A DNA stretch of 58,267 nucleotides from Promethearchaeati archaeon (GTDB lineage: Archaea > Asgardarchaeota > Heimdallarchaeia > Heimdallarchaeales > Heimdallarchaeaceae). The translations under genes were made by a program, and so were the position numbers. The stretch is taken from positions 1 to 58,267 of the forward strand of contig JABLTJ010000021.1 in NCBI GenBank assembly GCA_013166775.1. The letters are read 5' to 3'. Shown here one piece after another: positions 8,521 through 17,286 of this stretch. The notes beneath the pieces were generated by a model. The model searched no databases. It was not told where the DNA came from and saw only the letters and a program-made list of their open reading frames with translations. Every line of letters begins with the position of its first letter. Position 1 is the first letter of the stretch.

Positions 8521-11358
8521 ATGAGTAAAAAGAAAAGATATACAGGGAGTTATAAAAAAACTAATACTTCTACTAAACCGATTGTTAGAGTATTGAAGAA
8601 AATTACTCCCTATTTCTTTACAGCTTTAGTGGGTTTTATTTCTTTTTTATTTATATTTCCTGAAGTAACAAGCTTTATTCCTGTTGGCTTTTTTGCTTCA
8701 ATATCCTCTTTTAGTGAATCACTTGCCTTAAATCTAAAAGATACTTTGAGATTTTTATTTTATAACAAATATTTCTTAATTTTAGTTCTAGTTTTGATTC
8801 TATTATCACTTATAATCAAATTCTTACCATATTACCCCATATCAGATGATCAATTCTTTACACTCAAAAAATTATTATTACCTTTTTACCGAAAAATAAG
8901 TATTCTTGTAGTTTCATCATCAGTAACAACCACTTCTAATTCCTTTCCATTTAGTACACAAGAAAGCAAAATTCATCAATCCTTTATCAATTGCCTGTTT
9001 TTAAAATCAAGAAAACAACACATTGCACTCTACAAAAGTGGAGAAAATGTAATAATATTTTTTCCAGTCATGGCAAAAGGTTGGAAAAATAGCAAAGTGG
9101 AAAATCAGCTAAAAAAAGAAATCATCTTTGTTAGCAATTCAATTGATACTCACTATAAATGTAAGGTTAGAAATTTAACTAATGAGCAAGTTGCTATACT
9201 AATTGTCAATCTAGATAAAATGAAGATAAGAAATAAAATTGATCTTTCTTCCAAGAATATCGAGAACATACATTTGATTGATCAGATGTATAATATTCTA
9301 CAAAACGAACGGTTAAGTAATATTTGTTTAATCTTTAAAGCACACAATCTAAAGAAGAAAGAAGATAGTTTCTTCATAGACTTGTTGGTTCTAGCTGATG
9401 CGAAGATAGTTGAAGCTTTTGTTTCAGATGCTAGTGGGTTAGATATAAAGAGTGCTACAATGAGAGTAAGAAAACAGGATTTTTCAAAACTTGTTTTTTC
9501 CAACAAACGAAATCAACATTTAATAGCTTTAGAAAAATTATCTTCTTTTATGCATATTCCATATAATTACAAAGGTGGATTCTTGCCCTTAAAAGCAAGA
9601 GAAATGCAGGGAAATTCTGTTGATTTACTTAGTAATAGGGAAATGATTCTGATTGGTAAAGATGTTAATAATGAGAATTTAAATCAAGATATTACCATTA
9701 ATATCAAAGACATATTGTTAAATGTGGAAATATATGGAATGATAGGAAGGGGAAAAACTAAACTGGTTTCATCAATCCTTGGTCAACTTTTAGATAATAA
9801 TGTTAATTCTATCGTTTTTGATATTAAAGGAGAATATGCTAGAACATTTGTTGATGATTCAAGAGTAGAGATTTTTACAATCGGTCGTCCAAGACCTTTG
9901 TGTATCAATATATTTGAAACATTAGATGAAGATGATGTTCGAAATACTTTGTTAATTATAGAGGAAATGATGGTTTCTTCAAATCAAGATTTTTCACCAG
10001 CAATGAAGAATCTCTTCGAAAATGCACTATTTCTGACTCATAGATCGCAGAAACGCAATTTGAAGTCTTTTGTTGAAAATGTATTTAAAGCATCAAAAAA
10101 TTTACAATCTTATTCTAACGTTTCATATATTCAGCAAACCATTGATGCTGTTTTAAATAGACTTAATTTTATTTTTAACCCAATTAATTTTGAAATACTT
10201 GGTACTTCAAGAACCACCCTTGATTTATCATTACTTGATAGAGGAAAAAGTATCATTTTGGATTTAAGTCAATTTCAAAAGAGAGCTGCTAGACCATCAG
10301 ATATCTTCCTGATATGTAATTTAATATTGAAAATGCTTTATAGACACGCTTCAGCAAAAGAGATGACAAATAAACTTAGATATGCTGTCATTCTAGAAGA
10401 AGCAATAAACATTATTCCCAACTTTTATCGCTCTGAAAGTTCAGCATCACTTATTACCGCAGAAAATAACTTTCTGTTAGGAAGAAGCTTAGGTATCGGT
10501 CATATTACAATCTCACAATTGTGGGATAGTGTTAGTAACGTTGTACATGGAAATTCAGCAACAAAGATAGTTTTTCGTTCAAGTGAAAAAACTGAGCAAA
10601 TAGGAAAAGCTTTGAATCTTGAAGAAGATGAAACCTCCAAAATTCAAAGACTCCCAACACAACACTGTTTTCTTTTCTCCGAAGATGCAGAACTTGCCAT
10701 TCAGATTCGAACAATAGATTTAGTAAATGATCCAATAAGCTATTCAGAGTATCAAGCTAAGATGATAAAAGAACACGGTAGAAGTATCTTTCCGTTATTG
10801 TACAATAATTTCATAGATATGAGAACTGCATTATATCAGAGAAGTAACAAGCAAACATTAGGAAAATCAGCTAAGGATCCTAACACCAGAAATATCACAC
10901 CAATTCATAATAAATTGGAACATTTTATCCCAGAGGAGAAAAAGGTTGATTCAGAACAAAAAAACAGTGCTATTAATTCAGTGGATCAAGAAGTCTTAGA
11001 TATTAATACTTCCATAGATCTGATACCAGAAAACCTAATATGTGAGAGACTATGCCCTGAAAAAACAGACAACAGAGAGTGTTTGAAATATAAAATTGGA
11101 GCAAATATAGTAAAATCAACAATTTCGAATCAAAATTCTCATCAAGAGATTAGTTTCCTATTAAATAATGAAGATAAGCTGTCTTCTGAAGTCAAGGAAA
11201 TTGCAGAAAAACGCAATATGGAATTTAGCTCTTTTTTAGTTTTTTGTGTTGCAAGAAGTTTAGTAATGAATTTATCTTCTGAAAATCTTATAACTCCTGA
11301 GGAAGCATATAATTTTCTTAAGGAATTTATTCCAAAGAATCAAATTTCATTAAGTTGA
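8521..11358 (+). CDS. Membrane-anchored HerA/VirB4-like ATPase (DUF87-type)
   Basis: A 945-residue protein. The N-terminus is basic and followed by two membrane segments (about residues 27-50 and 82-102). The ATPase core has Walker A GMIGRGKTK near residue 406, then FDIKGEYAR (a HerA/TraB-type strand), DLSLLDRGKSIILDLS near 565 and Walker B YAVILEEAINIIP near 621. A Cys cluster (C-x3-C-x8-C) occurs near residue 840. Membrane anchoring argues for DNA or protein translocation at the membrane rather than HerA-NurA end resection; no NurA or relaxase is adjacent. It sits in the place where L11 often precedes L1. The exact substrate is unknown. Confidence 0.8.
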   Translation: MSKKKRYTGSYKKTNTSTKPIVRVLKKITPYFFTALVGFISFLFIFPEVTSFIPVGFFASISSFSESLALNLKDTLRFLFYNKYFLILVLVLILLSLIIKFLPYYPISDDQFFTLKKLLLPFYRKISILVVSSSVTTTSNSFPFSTQESKIHQSFINCLFLKSRKQHIALYKSGENVIIFFPVMAKGWKNSKVENQLKKEIIFVSNSIDTHYKCKVRNLTNEQVAILIVNLDKMKIRNKIDLSSKNIENIHLIDQMYNILQNERLSNICLIFKAHNLKKKEDSFFIDLLVLADAKIVEAFVSDASGLDIKSATMRVRKQDFSKLVFSNKRNQHLIALEKLSSFMHIPYNYKGGFLPLKAREMQGNSVDLLSNREMILIGKDVNNENLNQDITINIKDILLNVEIYGMIGRGKTKLVSSILGQLLDNNVNSIVFDIKGEYARTFVDDSRVEIFTIGRPRPLCINIFETLDEDDVRNTLLIIEEMMVSSNQDFSPAMKNLFENALFLTHRSQKRNLKSFVENVFKASKNLQSYSNVSYIQQTIDAVLNRLNFIFNPINFEILGTSRTTLDLSLLDRGKSIILDLSQFQKRAARPSDIFLICNLILKMLYRHASAKEMTNKLRYAVILEEAINIIPNFYRSESSASLITAENNFLLGRSLGIGHITISQLWDSVSNVVHGNSATKIVFRSSEKTEQIGKALNLEEDETSKIQRLPTQHCFLFSEDAELAIQIRTIDLVNDPISYSEYQAKMIKEHGRSIFPLLYNNFIDMRTALYQRSNKQTLGKSAKDPNTRNITPIHNKLEHFIPEEKKVDSEQKNSAINSVDQEVLDINTSIDLIPENLICERLCPEKTDNRECLKYKIGANIVKSTISNQNSHQEISFLLNNEDKLSSEVKEIAEKRNMEFSSFLVFCVARSLVMNLSSENLITPEEAYNFLKEFIPKNQISLS

Positions 11359-11450
11359 TACGTGTTTTTTTTAATTTATATAAGATTTAGTTAATTCTCT
11401 TATTTAATAAAATTTAAAAACAATCATTAGTTGGTTGAACCTAGTTCTGA

Positions 11451-11484
11451 CCACGTTGACCGTTGGTTCGATCATCGGAAGTGG
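11451..11484 (+). promoter_or_regulatory. Leader hairpin upstream of L1, possible L1 autoregulatory site
   Basis: CCAC (11451-11454) pairs with GTGG (11481-11484). CCGTTGG (11460-11466) pairs with TCATCGG (11472-11478), with one U-U and one G-U. An asymmetric GTTGA/AA internal loop lies between the helices. The hairpin ends three bases before the GAGG Shine-Dalgarno of the L1 gene. Archaeal L1 is known to bind its own leader at a helix-asymmetric loop-helix resembling its 23S site; this placement fits, but binding is inferred. Confidence 0.45.
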
Positions 11485-11498
11485 TAGAGGATGATATT

Positions 11499-12140
11499 AT
11501 GTTTGAAAAAGAACTTATAGAAGCAATTAAAAAAATGAAAGAGCAATCTCCATCTCGCAATTTCCTGGAATCAGTAGACCTTTCAATAAATCTTCGTGAT
11601 ATTAATCTACAAGATCCATCGAAACGATTTCAGATAGATGTTCAGTTACCAAATCCAGTTGAGAAAGAGGTAAGTATATGTATCTTAGCAGAGGGTGCCC
11701 AACTTGTTGAAGCACAATCAGTTGGAGCTGCGAGAGTAATTGATAAGGACGAATTAGAAAATATAAGCAGAGAACCAAAAATAGCAAAAAAGTTAGCTCA
11801 ACAATATGATTTTTTCCTAGCAAGTGCTCCTTTGATGCCGATAATCGGAAGAAGCTTAGGGAAATTTTTAGGTCCAAGAGGGAAAATGCCTAAACCTATT
11901 CCCCCATCAGCCTCAATAGAACCTCTGTTACAAAACTATGGTTCTACAATACAGATACGACTACGACAATCTCCGGTTGTTCAAGCAAGAATTGCAACTG
12001 TAAAAATGGAAAATGAAGCTATAAGGGACAACGCTGTTGCTGTTCTGAGAAATGTTGAAAGTAGACTTGAAAAAGGAGAAAACAACATTCGATCAGTATA
12101 TATCAAAACTACAATGGGTCCTGCAGTAAAAGTCAAGTAG
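11499..12140 (+). CDS. rpl1: Large-subunit ribosomal protein L1 (uL1)
   Basis: L1-stalk protein that helps release deacylated tRNA from the ribosomal E site and, in archaea, can repress its own mRNA. It carries the conserved FLASAPLMPIIGRSLGKFLGPRGKMPKP-type segment (residues about 108-135; shown here only in outline) and the C-terminal I-K-T-T-M-G-P. ATG 11499 is chosen because GAGG lies eight bases upstream; the frame is open further back to a TTG at 11463, which is inside the leader hairpin. The product is 213 residues, a normal size. First gene of the L1-P0-P1 operon, nine bases before P0. Confidence 0.96.
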   Translation: MFEKELIEAIKKMKEQSPSRNFLESVDLSINLRDINLQDPSKRFQIDVQLPNPVEKEVSICILAEGAQLVEAQSVGAARVIDKDELENISREPKIAKKLAQQYDFFLASAPLMPIIGRSLGKFLGPRGKMPKPIPPSASIEPLLQNYGSTIQIRLRQSPVVQARIATVKMENEAIRDNAVAVLRNVESRLEKGENNIRSVYIKTTMGPAVKVK

Positions 12141-12148
12141 GTGCCAAA

Positions 12149-13159
12149 ATGTCTTCTACAAGAATTTCAGAAAAGAAAAAAAACACGGTTGAAAAACTGA
12201 AACAAGAACTTCAATCCTACCCTATCATTGGACTAGTTAAAATAGATAACATCAATGCTCGTATTGTACAACAAGTTCGGAAAGATTTGAGGAAAGAAGC
12301 TAAGATAATCATGGCTAAAAACAGTTTAATGAGAATAGCTGTATCGGAATCAAAGAAGAAAGTTAAGGGAATAGAAAAAATAAATGAATATATTGTAGGC
12401 TCATGCGCCTTTATATTAACTGAAACCAATCCTTACAAACTTGCTTCTTTCATGGATAAAAACAAAGTTCCAGCCCCTGCTAAAGTTGGACAAATAGCTC
12501 CGAACGATGTTATAATTATGCCAATGAATACTGGAATACCTCCTGGACCTGTCATAGCAGAGCTTCAATCCCTTGGTTTAAAAACTAGGATTGAAGGAGG
12601 ACAAATTCGCATAGTTGAAGAAGCAGTTGTTACTAAAGAAGGAGAACGTGTTAATAGAACTGTTGCACTTCTTTTAAGAAGGCTAAACATAGAACCTTTT
12701 GAAGCAGGTTTAAAGTTCATTATAGCATTTGAAAACAGCGTTATAATTCCTGGAGATTCTCTTATAATAGATTACGATTTCTACGAACAAGGAGTAAGAT
12801 GGGCATATATTTCTGCATTGAATCTTGCGATAAATGCGGGTATTGTAACAGAACAAAGCTTGCCACTCATTCTTACAAATGTCCATCAAAGAGCGGTAAA
12901 TCTTTCGGTTGCCGCTGGATTTTTAACAAAGAAATCTTTACCATTGATTTTATCAAAAGCAGCTAACAATGGTCTTTCGTTAGCTAGCCAAGTTGGTAAT
13001 AAAAATCCCGAAGCTATTTCAGAGAAAGTTCAAGGAAAAATAAAACAAACAGCTTCTTCACAACCAGCCAAACCAGTTGTTAAAGAAGAGAGTAAGGAAG
13101 AACAAACACAAGAAGAAGAGCCCGAGGAAGATTTAGGGTTAGGATCATTATTTGGATAA
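12149..13159 (+). CDS. rplP0: Acidic ribosomal protein P0 (uL10)
   Basis: Base of the ribosomal stalk; it anchors P1 dimers and recruits translational GTPases. It is 336 residues, as expected for the long archaeal/eukaryotic form. The N-terminal rRNA-binding domain contains MAKNSLMRIA near residue 55 and NTGIPPGPVIAEL near 127. Helical spine segments for P1 binding follow, then a Glu-rich hinge and the terminal LGLGSLFG. GGTG lies five bases before the ATG. It sits between L1 and P1. Confidence 0.96.
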   Translation: MSSTRISEKKKNTVEKLKQELQSYPIIGLVKIDNINARIVQQVRKDLRKEAKIIMAKNSLMRIAVSESKKKVKGIEKINEYIVGSCAFILTETNPYKLASFMDKNKVPAPAKVGQIAPNDVIIMPMNTGIPPGPVIAELQSLGLKTRIEGGQIRIVEEAVVTKEGERVNRTVALLLRRLNIEPFEAGLKFIIAFENSVIIPGDSLIIDYDFYEQGVRWAYISALNLAINAGIVTEQSLPLILTNVHQRAVNLSVAAGFLTKKSLPLILSKAANNGLSLASQVGNKNPEAISEKVQGKIKQTASSQPAKPVVKEESKEEQTQEEEPEEDLGLGSLFG

Positions 13160-13169
13160 GTGAAAAAAA

Positions 13170-13475
13170 ATGGAATACGTATATGCCGCATTAGTACTAC
13201 ATGAAATAAGCTCAAGTATAACTCAAGCTAAGGTAAAAGGGATACTTGAAGCCGCTGGTGCAAAAGTAGATGAGTCTCGTGTCAAAGCTTTAGTTGCAGC
13301 TTTGAAAGAAGTTGACATAAATGAAGCTTTGAAAACAGCTGTTATGGCAGCTGCTCCCGCAGCAGCACCTGCTGCAGCACCAAGCGAGAAAGCTGCTCCA
13401 GCAGCAAAAGAAGAACAAAAGGAAGAAGAACCAGAAGAGGACTCTGATTTAGGTTTAAGTGCTCTATTTGGATAA
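13170..13475 (+). CDS. rpl12: Acidic ribosomal stalk protein P1 (archaeal L12)
   Basis: Stalk dimer protein that binds elongation factors. It is 101 residues. The N-terminal dimerisation helices begin MEYVYAALVLHE, followed by an Ala/Pro-rich hinge (about residues 60-80), an acidic stretch and the factor-binding tail LGLSALFG, which matches the P0 tail. It is the last gene of the L1-P0-P1 operon; T-runs at about 13480-13520 follow before the convergent minus-strand operon. Confidence 0.96.
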   Translation: MEYVYAALVLHEISSSITQAKVKGILEAAGAKVDESRVKALVAALKEVDINEALKTAVMAAAPAAAPAAAPSEKAAPAAKEEQKEEEPEEDSDLGLSALFG

Positions 13476-13549
13476 TTTCTTCATCTTTTTACTATTTTTT
13501 TATTTAATCTTTTTATTTTTTGTTTATCATAACTCACATTATTATGATA

Positions 13550-13882
13550 TCATTCATCACAAGGTATAGTATTTTTGAGATAAACATTGAACGCATCAAC
13601 TAGATTATTACATTCTTCCAGGACAGGATAATCTTGGAAAGAAGACATACTGGTTTCTTTTTTAGCATCTGAACTAAGAGACGCAACTCTTGATCTTCTG
13701 ATATTTCCCCTACCATCGATTGATAAAATGAGTGTGTGGTCATCAGCATGCATTAATACAAAATTAAACAACTGACTGTCTTTTAGTTCTTCAATCTGTT
13801 TTTTTTCAATTTTGCATTCCACCATTCTTCCGCATTTATCACAGCTGAACGCTCTCACGATATATTTATCTTTGTTTTCCAT
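13550..13882 (-). CDS. Small CxxC / HxDH protein, last gene of the GTPase operon
   Basis: A 110-residue soluble protein. CDKCGRMVECK (about residues 14-24) gives three cysteines in zinc-knuckle spacing. A second motif, HADDHTLILSIDGRGNIRRS (about 45-64), combines HxxDH with D-x-x-G-x-I-R and could supply further metal ligands. I do not recognise an established family. It begins 22 bases after the small GTPase stop, so it is probably cotranslated with the GTPase, FIST, Roadblock and KaiC-like genes and may act in the same pathway. Confidence 0.7.
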   Translation of the reverse strand: MENKDKYIVRAFSCDKCGRMVECKIEKKQIEELKDSQLFNFVLMHADDHTLILSIDGRGNIRRSRVASLSSDAKKETSMSSFQDYPVLEECNNLVDAFNVYLKNTIPCDE

Positions 13883-13904
13883 TCCAATTCCACTGATTGT
13901 TTTA

Positions 13905-14501
13905 TTAGTTACCCGAATACTTTGAAACTAGTTCATCGGCTAAATTACTTTCTTTGTTGGTTATATGATCTACTATATACTCAAATGGTTCTGATACATT
14001 TACAGAATAAAGCCCACTAACTAGAAAGTGTTTTTTGATGTTGTAGTTTTTCATAAAATCATGAACATCTTCGATTGATACTTCAGCATTTTCTATATCT
14101 AGTTTATTTCCAACTAATATTTCAGGTATTGTTGGATAAAAGTGGTTTTCAAGATAGTTTCTTGTTAAGTCGACAAATTCATTTAGATAAACAAGGGTTT
14201 CGATATCAGTAACATCATATACATAAATTACTCCTTTTACCCCTCGAAGAAAGACATCTATCATGAATCTAAATTGCTTTTGACCTGCAAAATCCCAAAT
14301 TTGTAGTGTAACTGTTTTACCACAATACACCATTCTCTTCACTGTTATATCTACACCTTTTGTCATAGAAATTTGATTAAGATCAGAAATTTCACCAGAA
14401 TAACCTTTTGAAATTGTTGTTTTTCCTACAGAACCTAGTCCTAAAACTGCTATTTTGAGAATGTTTCCTTGTTTTGTGTTATGTGAGTATAGGGTGCTCA
14501 T
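13905..14501 (-). CDS. Rab/Ras-superfamily small GTPase
   Basis: A 198-residue GTPase molecular switch. G1 P-loop GLGSVGKT is at residues 21-28, G2 is TKGVDI (Thr47, Rab-like), G3 is WDFAGQ (69-74, with the catalytic Gln present), and G4 is NKLD (132-135). The G5 position is VSGLYSVN (around residue 160), which departs from the usual SAK. There is no C-terminal cysteine motif, so lipid attachment by prenylation is not predicted. The FAGQ form resembles Rab/Ras more than Arf (GGQ) or MglA. The Roadblock protein encoded two genes upstream is an obvious candidate partner. Confidence 0.93.
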   Translation of the reverse strand: MSTLYSHNTKQGNILKIAVLGLGSVGKTTISKGYSGEISDLNQISMTKGVDITVKRMVYCGKTVTLQIWDFAGQKQFRFMIDVFLRGVKGVIYVYDVTDIETLVYLNEFVDLTRNYLENHFYPTIPEILVGNKLDIENAEVSIEDVHDFMKNYNIKKHFLVSGLYSVNVSEPFEYIVDHITNKESNLADELVSKYSGN

Positions 14502-14525
14502 TATAAATCATATCCTAAAAAAGAT

Positions 14526-15869
14526 TTAAAACACCACATTTTTTGTGTCAATTGTGGGTTCTCCTGCAACAAATCCATGAATTGAAACAGCTGAATAAAT
14601 CGGTTTTTGATTGATAAGAGAGAATTCTCCTCCTGAATAAAGAGTGATAAAAGGAACATCCTCTCCTACTGCTTGTTCAATCAGCTTATTTTCTTTATCA
14701 ATTTTATCTCCTGCTATTAACAGTCTATTACTACAGTTTATGAAAATTCCAAATCGTATATCTGTCATACCATTTGTGAGATTGTTAGCACATTCAAGTG
14801 CGGATTTTTGAATTCCGGTTCCTGATTGTGTAAAGAAATCAGTTTTAATATTATTACTGCTTAAAGTTTTTTCTGGAATCGTTGCTATTACTCCATCCAA
14901 TATTGGGTGACACACAGATACAAAAGGAACATAATCTTCATACTCATTTTCTAATGCTGATAAATATAACAAAGAAGCATAGGATAACTTACCAAATGCT
15001 TCATCATACAAATCTCTAGAGATATCAATTAATTCCAAAAACGCTTCATTTGCTGGTTTTTTGTTTATTTTTTGCACGTATCCACTACTCTTTAAAAACT
15101 CTGTTAGAAAGAAATCTCTGCTATGTTGTGATTTATCAAATGTCCAATTATTGTTAAAACTAAGTTTATCGGATGAAAATACGGTTCCAACTAAAGCATT
15201 TTGGAAAACACTATCGCCGCTAAATTGATAACAATATTTCATGTCTAAATCTATTGTAGCCCCACCCAATGCATTTTTTATTCCACCTTCTACTAAAGTT
15301 CTCAATATAGTATCGGCAAATAAGGTTGAACCGTAACCGTTTTTCCCCATACTTCTATTAATCATCCTTCCAATAAGATTGAACATTTTTTTAAATTTCT
15401 TCGCGAAAAATGTATCCAGAACTTTTAGTTGCTCAAATGCATTAGTTTGATAAAAAGGTCCTGGTGTTAAGAAAAATCCCAGTTTTGATGATTTGGTTGT
15501 AGATTCATACGCTTTTCTTATTTTTTGAGCACCTTTTTTGGGATTTATGCGTACATTTGTGTAGTCAAAGGGAGGTTGAATCTGAACTTCATCACCTTTG
15601 AATCCCATAACTGAACAACCTTGTGTAGTTGGTAATCCATTAGATGTAGCAACTCCAGGAAAAATACCCCCAATTATGTTTTTTGTTCCACTTTCCTCAC
15701 AAATTTTTGCAAGAGCATTTTCGTAATCTCTCTTACTTTGGTAATTAGGTGTAAATCCAACAATAAGAAATTCGGGTGTGCCATTTATCTCACCAATTAC
15801 ATCTCTAATAATAGCATTTGTTGCTTGTTTAATTGATCTGTGACTTGTTGTTCCTGCTGTTATTTGCAT
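14526..15869 (-). CDS. FIST-domain sensor protein (FIST_N + FIST_C)
   Basis: A 447-residue soluble protein. The N-terminal half (about 15-190) has the FIST_N pattern: LIVGFTPN, then NIIGGIFPGVATSNG. The C-terminal part (about 345-440) has the FIST_C pattern: TGIQKSALECANN, FGIFINCSNRLL, the G-E-D-V-P-F segment and a final F-x-x-x-E/G-I-x region. FIST domains are predicted small-ligand sensors, found in bacteria and archaea, usually with kinases, chemoreceptors or cyclases; here it stands alone. It lies 9 bases after the Roadblock gene and 24 before the GTPase, suggesting that it senses a ligand for the GTPase switch. Confidence 0.85.
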   Translation of the reverse strand: MQITAGTTSHRSIKQATNAIIRDVIGEINGTPEFLIVGFTPNYQSKRDYENALAKICEESGTKNIIGGIFPGVATSNGLPTTQGCSVMGFKGDEVQIQPPFDYTNVRINPKKGAQKIRKAYESTTKSSKLGFFLTPGPFYQTNAFEQLKVLDTFFAKKFKKMFNLIGRMINRSMGKNGYGSTLFADTILRTLVEGGIKNALGGATIDLDMKYCYQFSGDSVFQNALVGTVFSSDKLSFNNNWTFDKSQHSRDFFLTEFLKSSGYVQKINKKPANEAFLELIDISRDLYDEAFGKLSYASLLYLSALENEYEDYVPFVSVCHPILDGVIATIPEKTLSSNNIKTDFFTQSGTGIQKSALECANNLTNGMTDIRFGIFINCSNRLLIAGDKIDKENKLIEQAVGEDVPFITLYSGGEFSLINQKPIYSAVSIHGFVAGEPTIDTKNVVF

Positions 15870-15878
15870 AAAAAAACC

Positions 15879-16238
15879 TCACAAGTAGCTAGCAATGATT
15901 TGAGATTTTCGTTTTGCTTCAATAGACAATAAACTAAGATTCACATTCTGATTTGCCAATGTTGTAAGAATTGATACATTATTCACAACAAAAAACAAAA
16001 CACAAAAATCATTTAGTTCATAAGTCACTTTATTTAAGTTATTTGATCTCATTTCAAGTGAAACTTTTTCTACGTTAGCTTTACACCACTGGACTGTTCT
16101 CAGTAATTCCTGTGAATAGTTCTCATTAAAACATGATTCTACAACGTTTCCATCAATTCTGAACAATATTGAAGCTTCAACATCTTCTAAATATATGAGA
16201 TCTTCCAATTCAGAAGAAATTCCCTTGGTATAATTCAT
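15879..16238 (-). CDS. Roadblock/LC7-like protein
   Basis: A 119-residue protein of the size of Roadblock/LC7 (longin-related) domains. The pattern is an N-terminal amphipathic helix (SELEDLIYLED), a beta strand with A-S-I-L-F-R-I-D-G-N-V-V-E, a long helix near residues 42-60, and two further strands, the second ending near residue 88 before a final helix. Roadblock proteins dimerise and act as GAPs or scaffolds for small GTPases (for example MglB for MglA). The start overlaps the KaiC-like stop by four bases, indicating translational coupling. The family call rests on pattern, not on a strict motif. Confidence 0.7.
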   Translation of the reverse strand: MNYTKGISSELEDLIYLEDVEASILFRIDGNVVESCFNENYSQELLRTVQWCKANVEKVSLEMRSNNLNKVTYELNDFCVLFFVVNNVSILTTLANQNVNLSLLSIEAKRKSQIIASYL

Positions 16239-17161
16239 CTCCTAACCTCTTGCAATATCTCAGGATCAGTTAAAACGTTTACAAGTTCAATATTCTCCTT
16301 TCCTTCTCTTCTTTTTCTTCCTCCAAGTAGGTTAGTTGCTATTTGAGCAATAATCTGTTTCTTTGGATCTTTATCTTTAGACATTTCCTTAATCTTCTTC
16401 TTCAATTCTAAGTACCTTACATCGTTAGTTTTAGAATCGGTGATTATCTCTGCAACTGAACTAGTATCTATAGATATACCTTGACCGAAAACAAATTCCA
16501 AAGGATAAATTCCTTCATGGTGGGCAGTTCTTCTTGATTTAATTACTTTACATGTTCTGTTGTATTTACCCCCCAATCCTAAATTCTGGATATGAATCAC
16601 GCTGTCTGATAAGTAGATCGGAACTCTTGTTTCAACAGCACCAATATCTGTTTGTCCAAATGCATTTGGTTCTTCAATTGTCTGCAATACTGTTCCTAGT
16701 GAGCTTAAGTGGTGATATATTTTTGTTAATACTTTTCTTTGATCTTTCTCCGAAGGAAATTCCCAGAGAATTGGTGTTAAAGGATCTAGTATGATTCTAG
16801 TGTGTTTTACGTTCTTATATTTGAGCTTCTGTGCTAAAGCAGGTAGTATATTGGTCATAAATTCAACAATTTTTTCGCTTTCAACAAGATGAATCAAATC
16901 GTTGTAATTTTTTGCAATCTCTTTTATTTTTATACCTAGTGATTCTGCTTCTGACATTAGCTTTGAAGGTGTTTCTTCGAAAGAAAGATACAATATATGA
17001 TCTCCTTCGAGCAATCCTTGATATACATAAGCTAAAGCAAATGTAGTTTTCCCCGTCCCACTGCTTCCTACTATTGAGTTAATTGAATTTTTAATTAATC
17101 CTCCTTGTAAGAGCACATCAAGACCTTCAATGCCAGATGATATTCTCTCTGCATGTGTCAT
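16235..17161 (-). CDS. KaiC-like RecA-superfamily ATPase
   Basis: A 308-residue single-domain KaiC/RadA-type ATPase. It opens with ISSGIEGLDVLLQGGL, typical of KaiC. Walker A GSSGTGKT is at 32-39, the FEET pair after the second strand is near 71 (the catalytic glutamates of KaiC), and the Walker B strand IILDPLTP is near 143. A lysine-rich tail (about 245-290) may bind nucleic acid or protein. It lacks the second KaiC domain. First gene of the five-gene operon; a TTTATTTA box on the minus strand near 17190 would give a short leader. Its role in the GTPase/FIST pathway is inferred from linkage. Confidence 0.88.
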   Translation of the reverse strand: MTHAERISSGIEGLDVLLQGGLIKNSINSIVGSSGTGKTTFALAYVYQGLLEGDHILYLSFEETPSKLMSEAESLGIKIKEIAKNYNDLIHLVESEKIVEFMTNILPALAQKLKYKNVKHTRIILDPLTPILWEFPSEKDQRKVLTKIYHHLSSLGTVLQTIEEPNAFGQTDIGAVETRVPIYLSDSVIHIQNLGLGGKYNRTCKVIKSRRTAHHEGIYPLEFVFGQGISIDTSSVAEIITDSKTNDVRYLELKKKIKEMSKDKDPKKQIIAQIATNLLGGRKRREGKENIELVNVLTDPEILQEVRR

Positions 17162-17250
17162 TTGAATCTATATTGATTCTCAAATAAGCTAAATAAACTC
17201 CACAATTTATTTTTTTGAATCTCTTTGAAAATAAATGTTAAGAGCAATAT

Positions 17251-17260
17251 TTTATAAATA
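17251..17260 (+). promoter_or_regulatory. TATA box of the winged-helix gene
   Basis: TTTATAAATA is centred about 31 bases before the ATG at 17287, so the transcript would be leaderless or nearly so. The gap (17162-17286) also holds the divergent promoter of the KaiC-like operon. Confidence 0.55.
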
Positions 17261-17286
17261 AAATATTATACAGACAATCGAATAAT

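Noticed and set aside
11463..11498. N-terminal extension of L1 from a TTG
   Set aside because: It overlaps the leader hairpin and the Shine-Dalgarno; family alignment favours ATG 11499.
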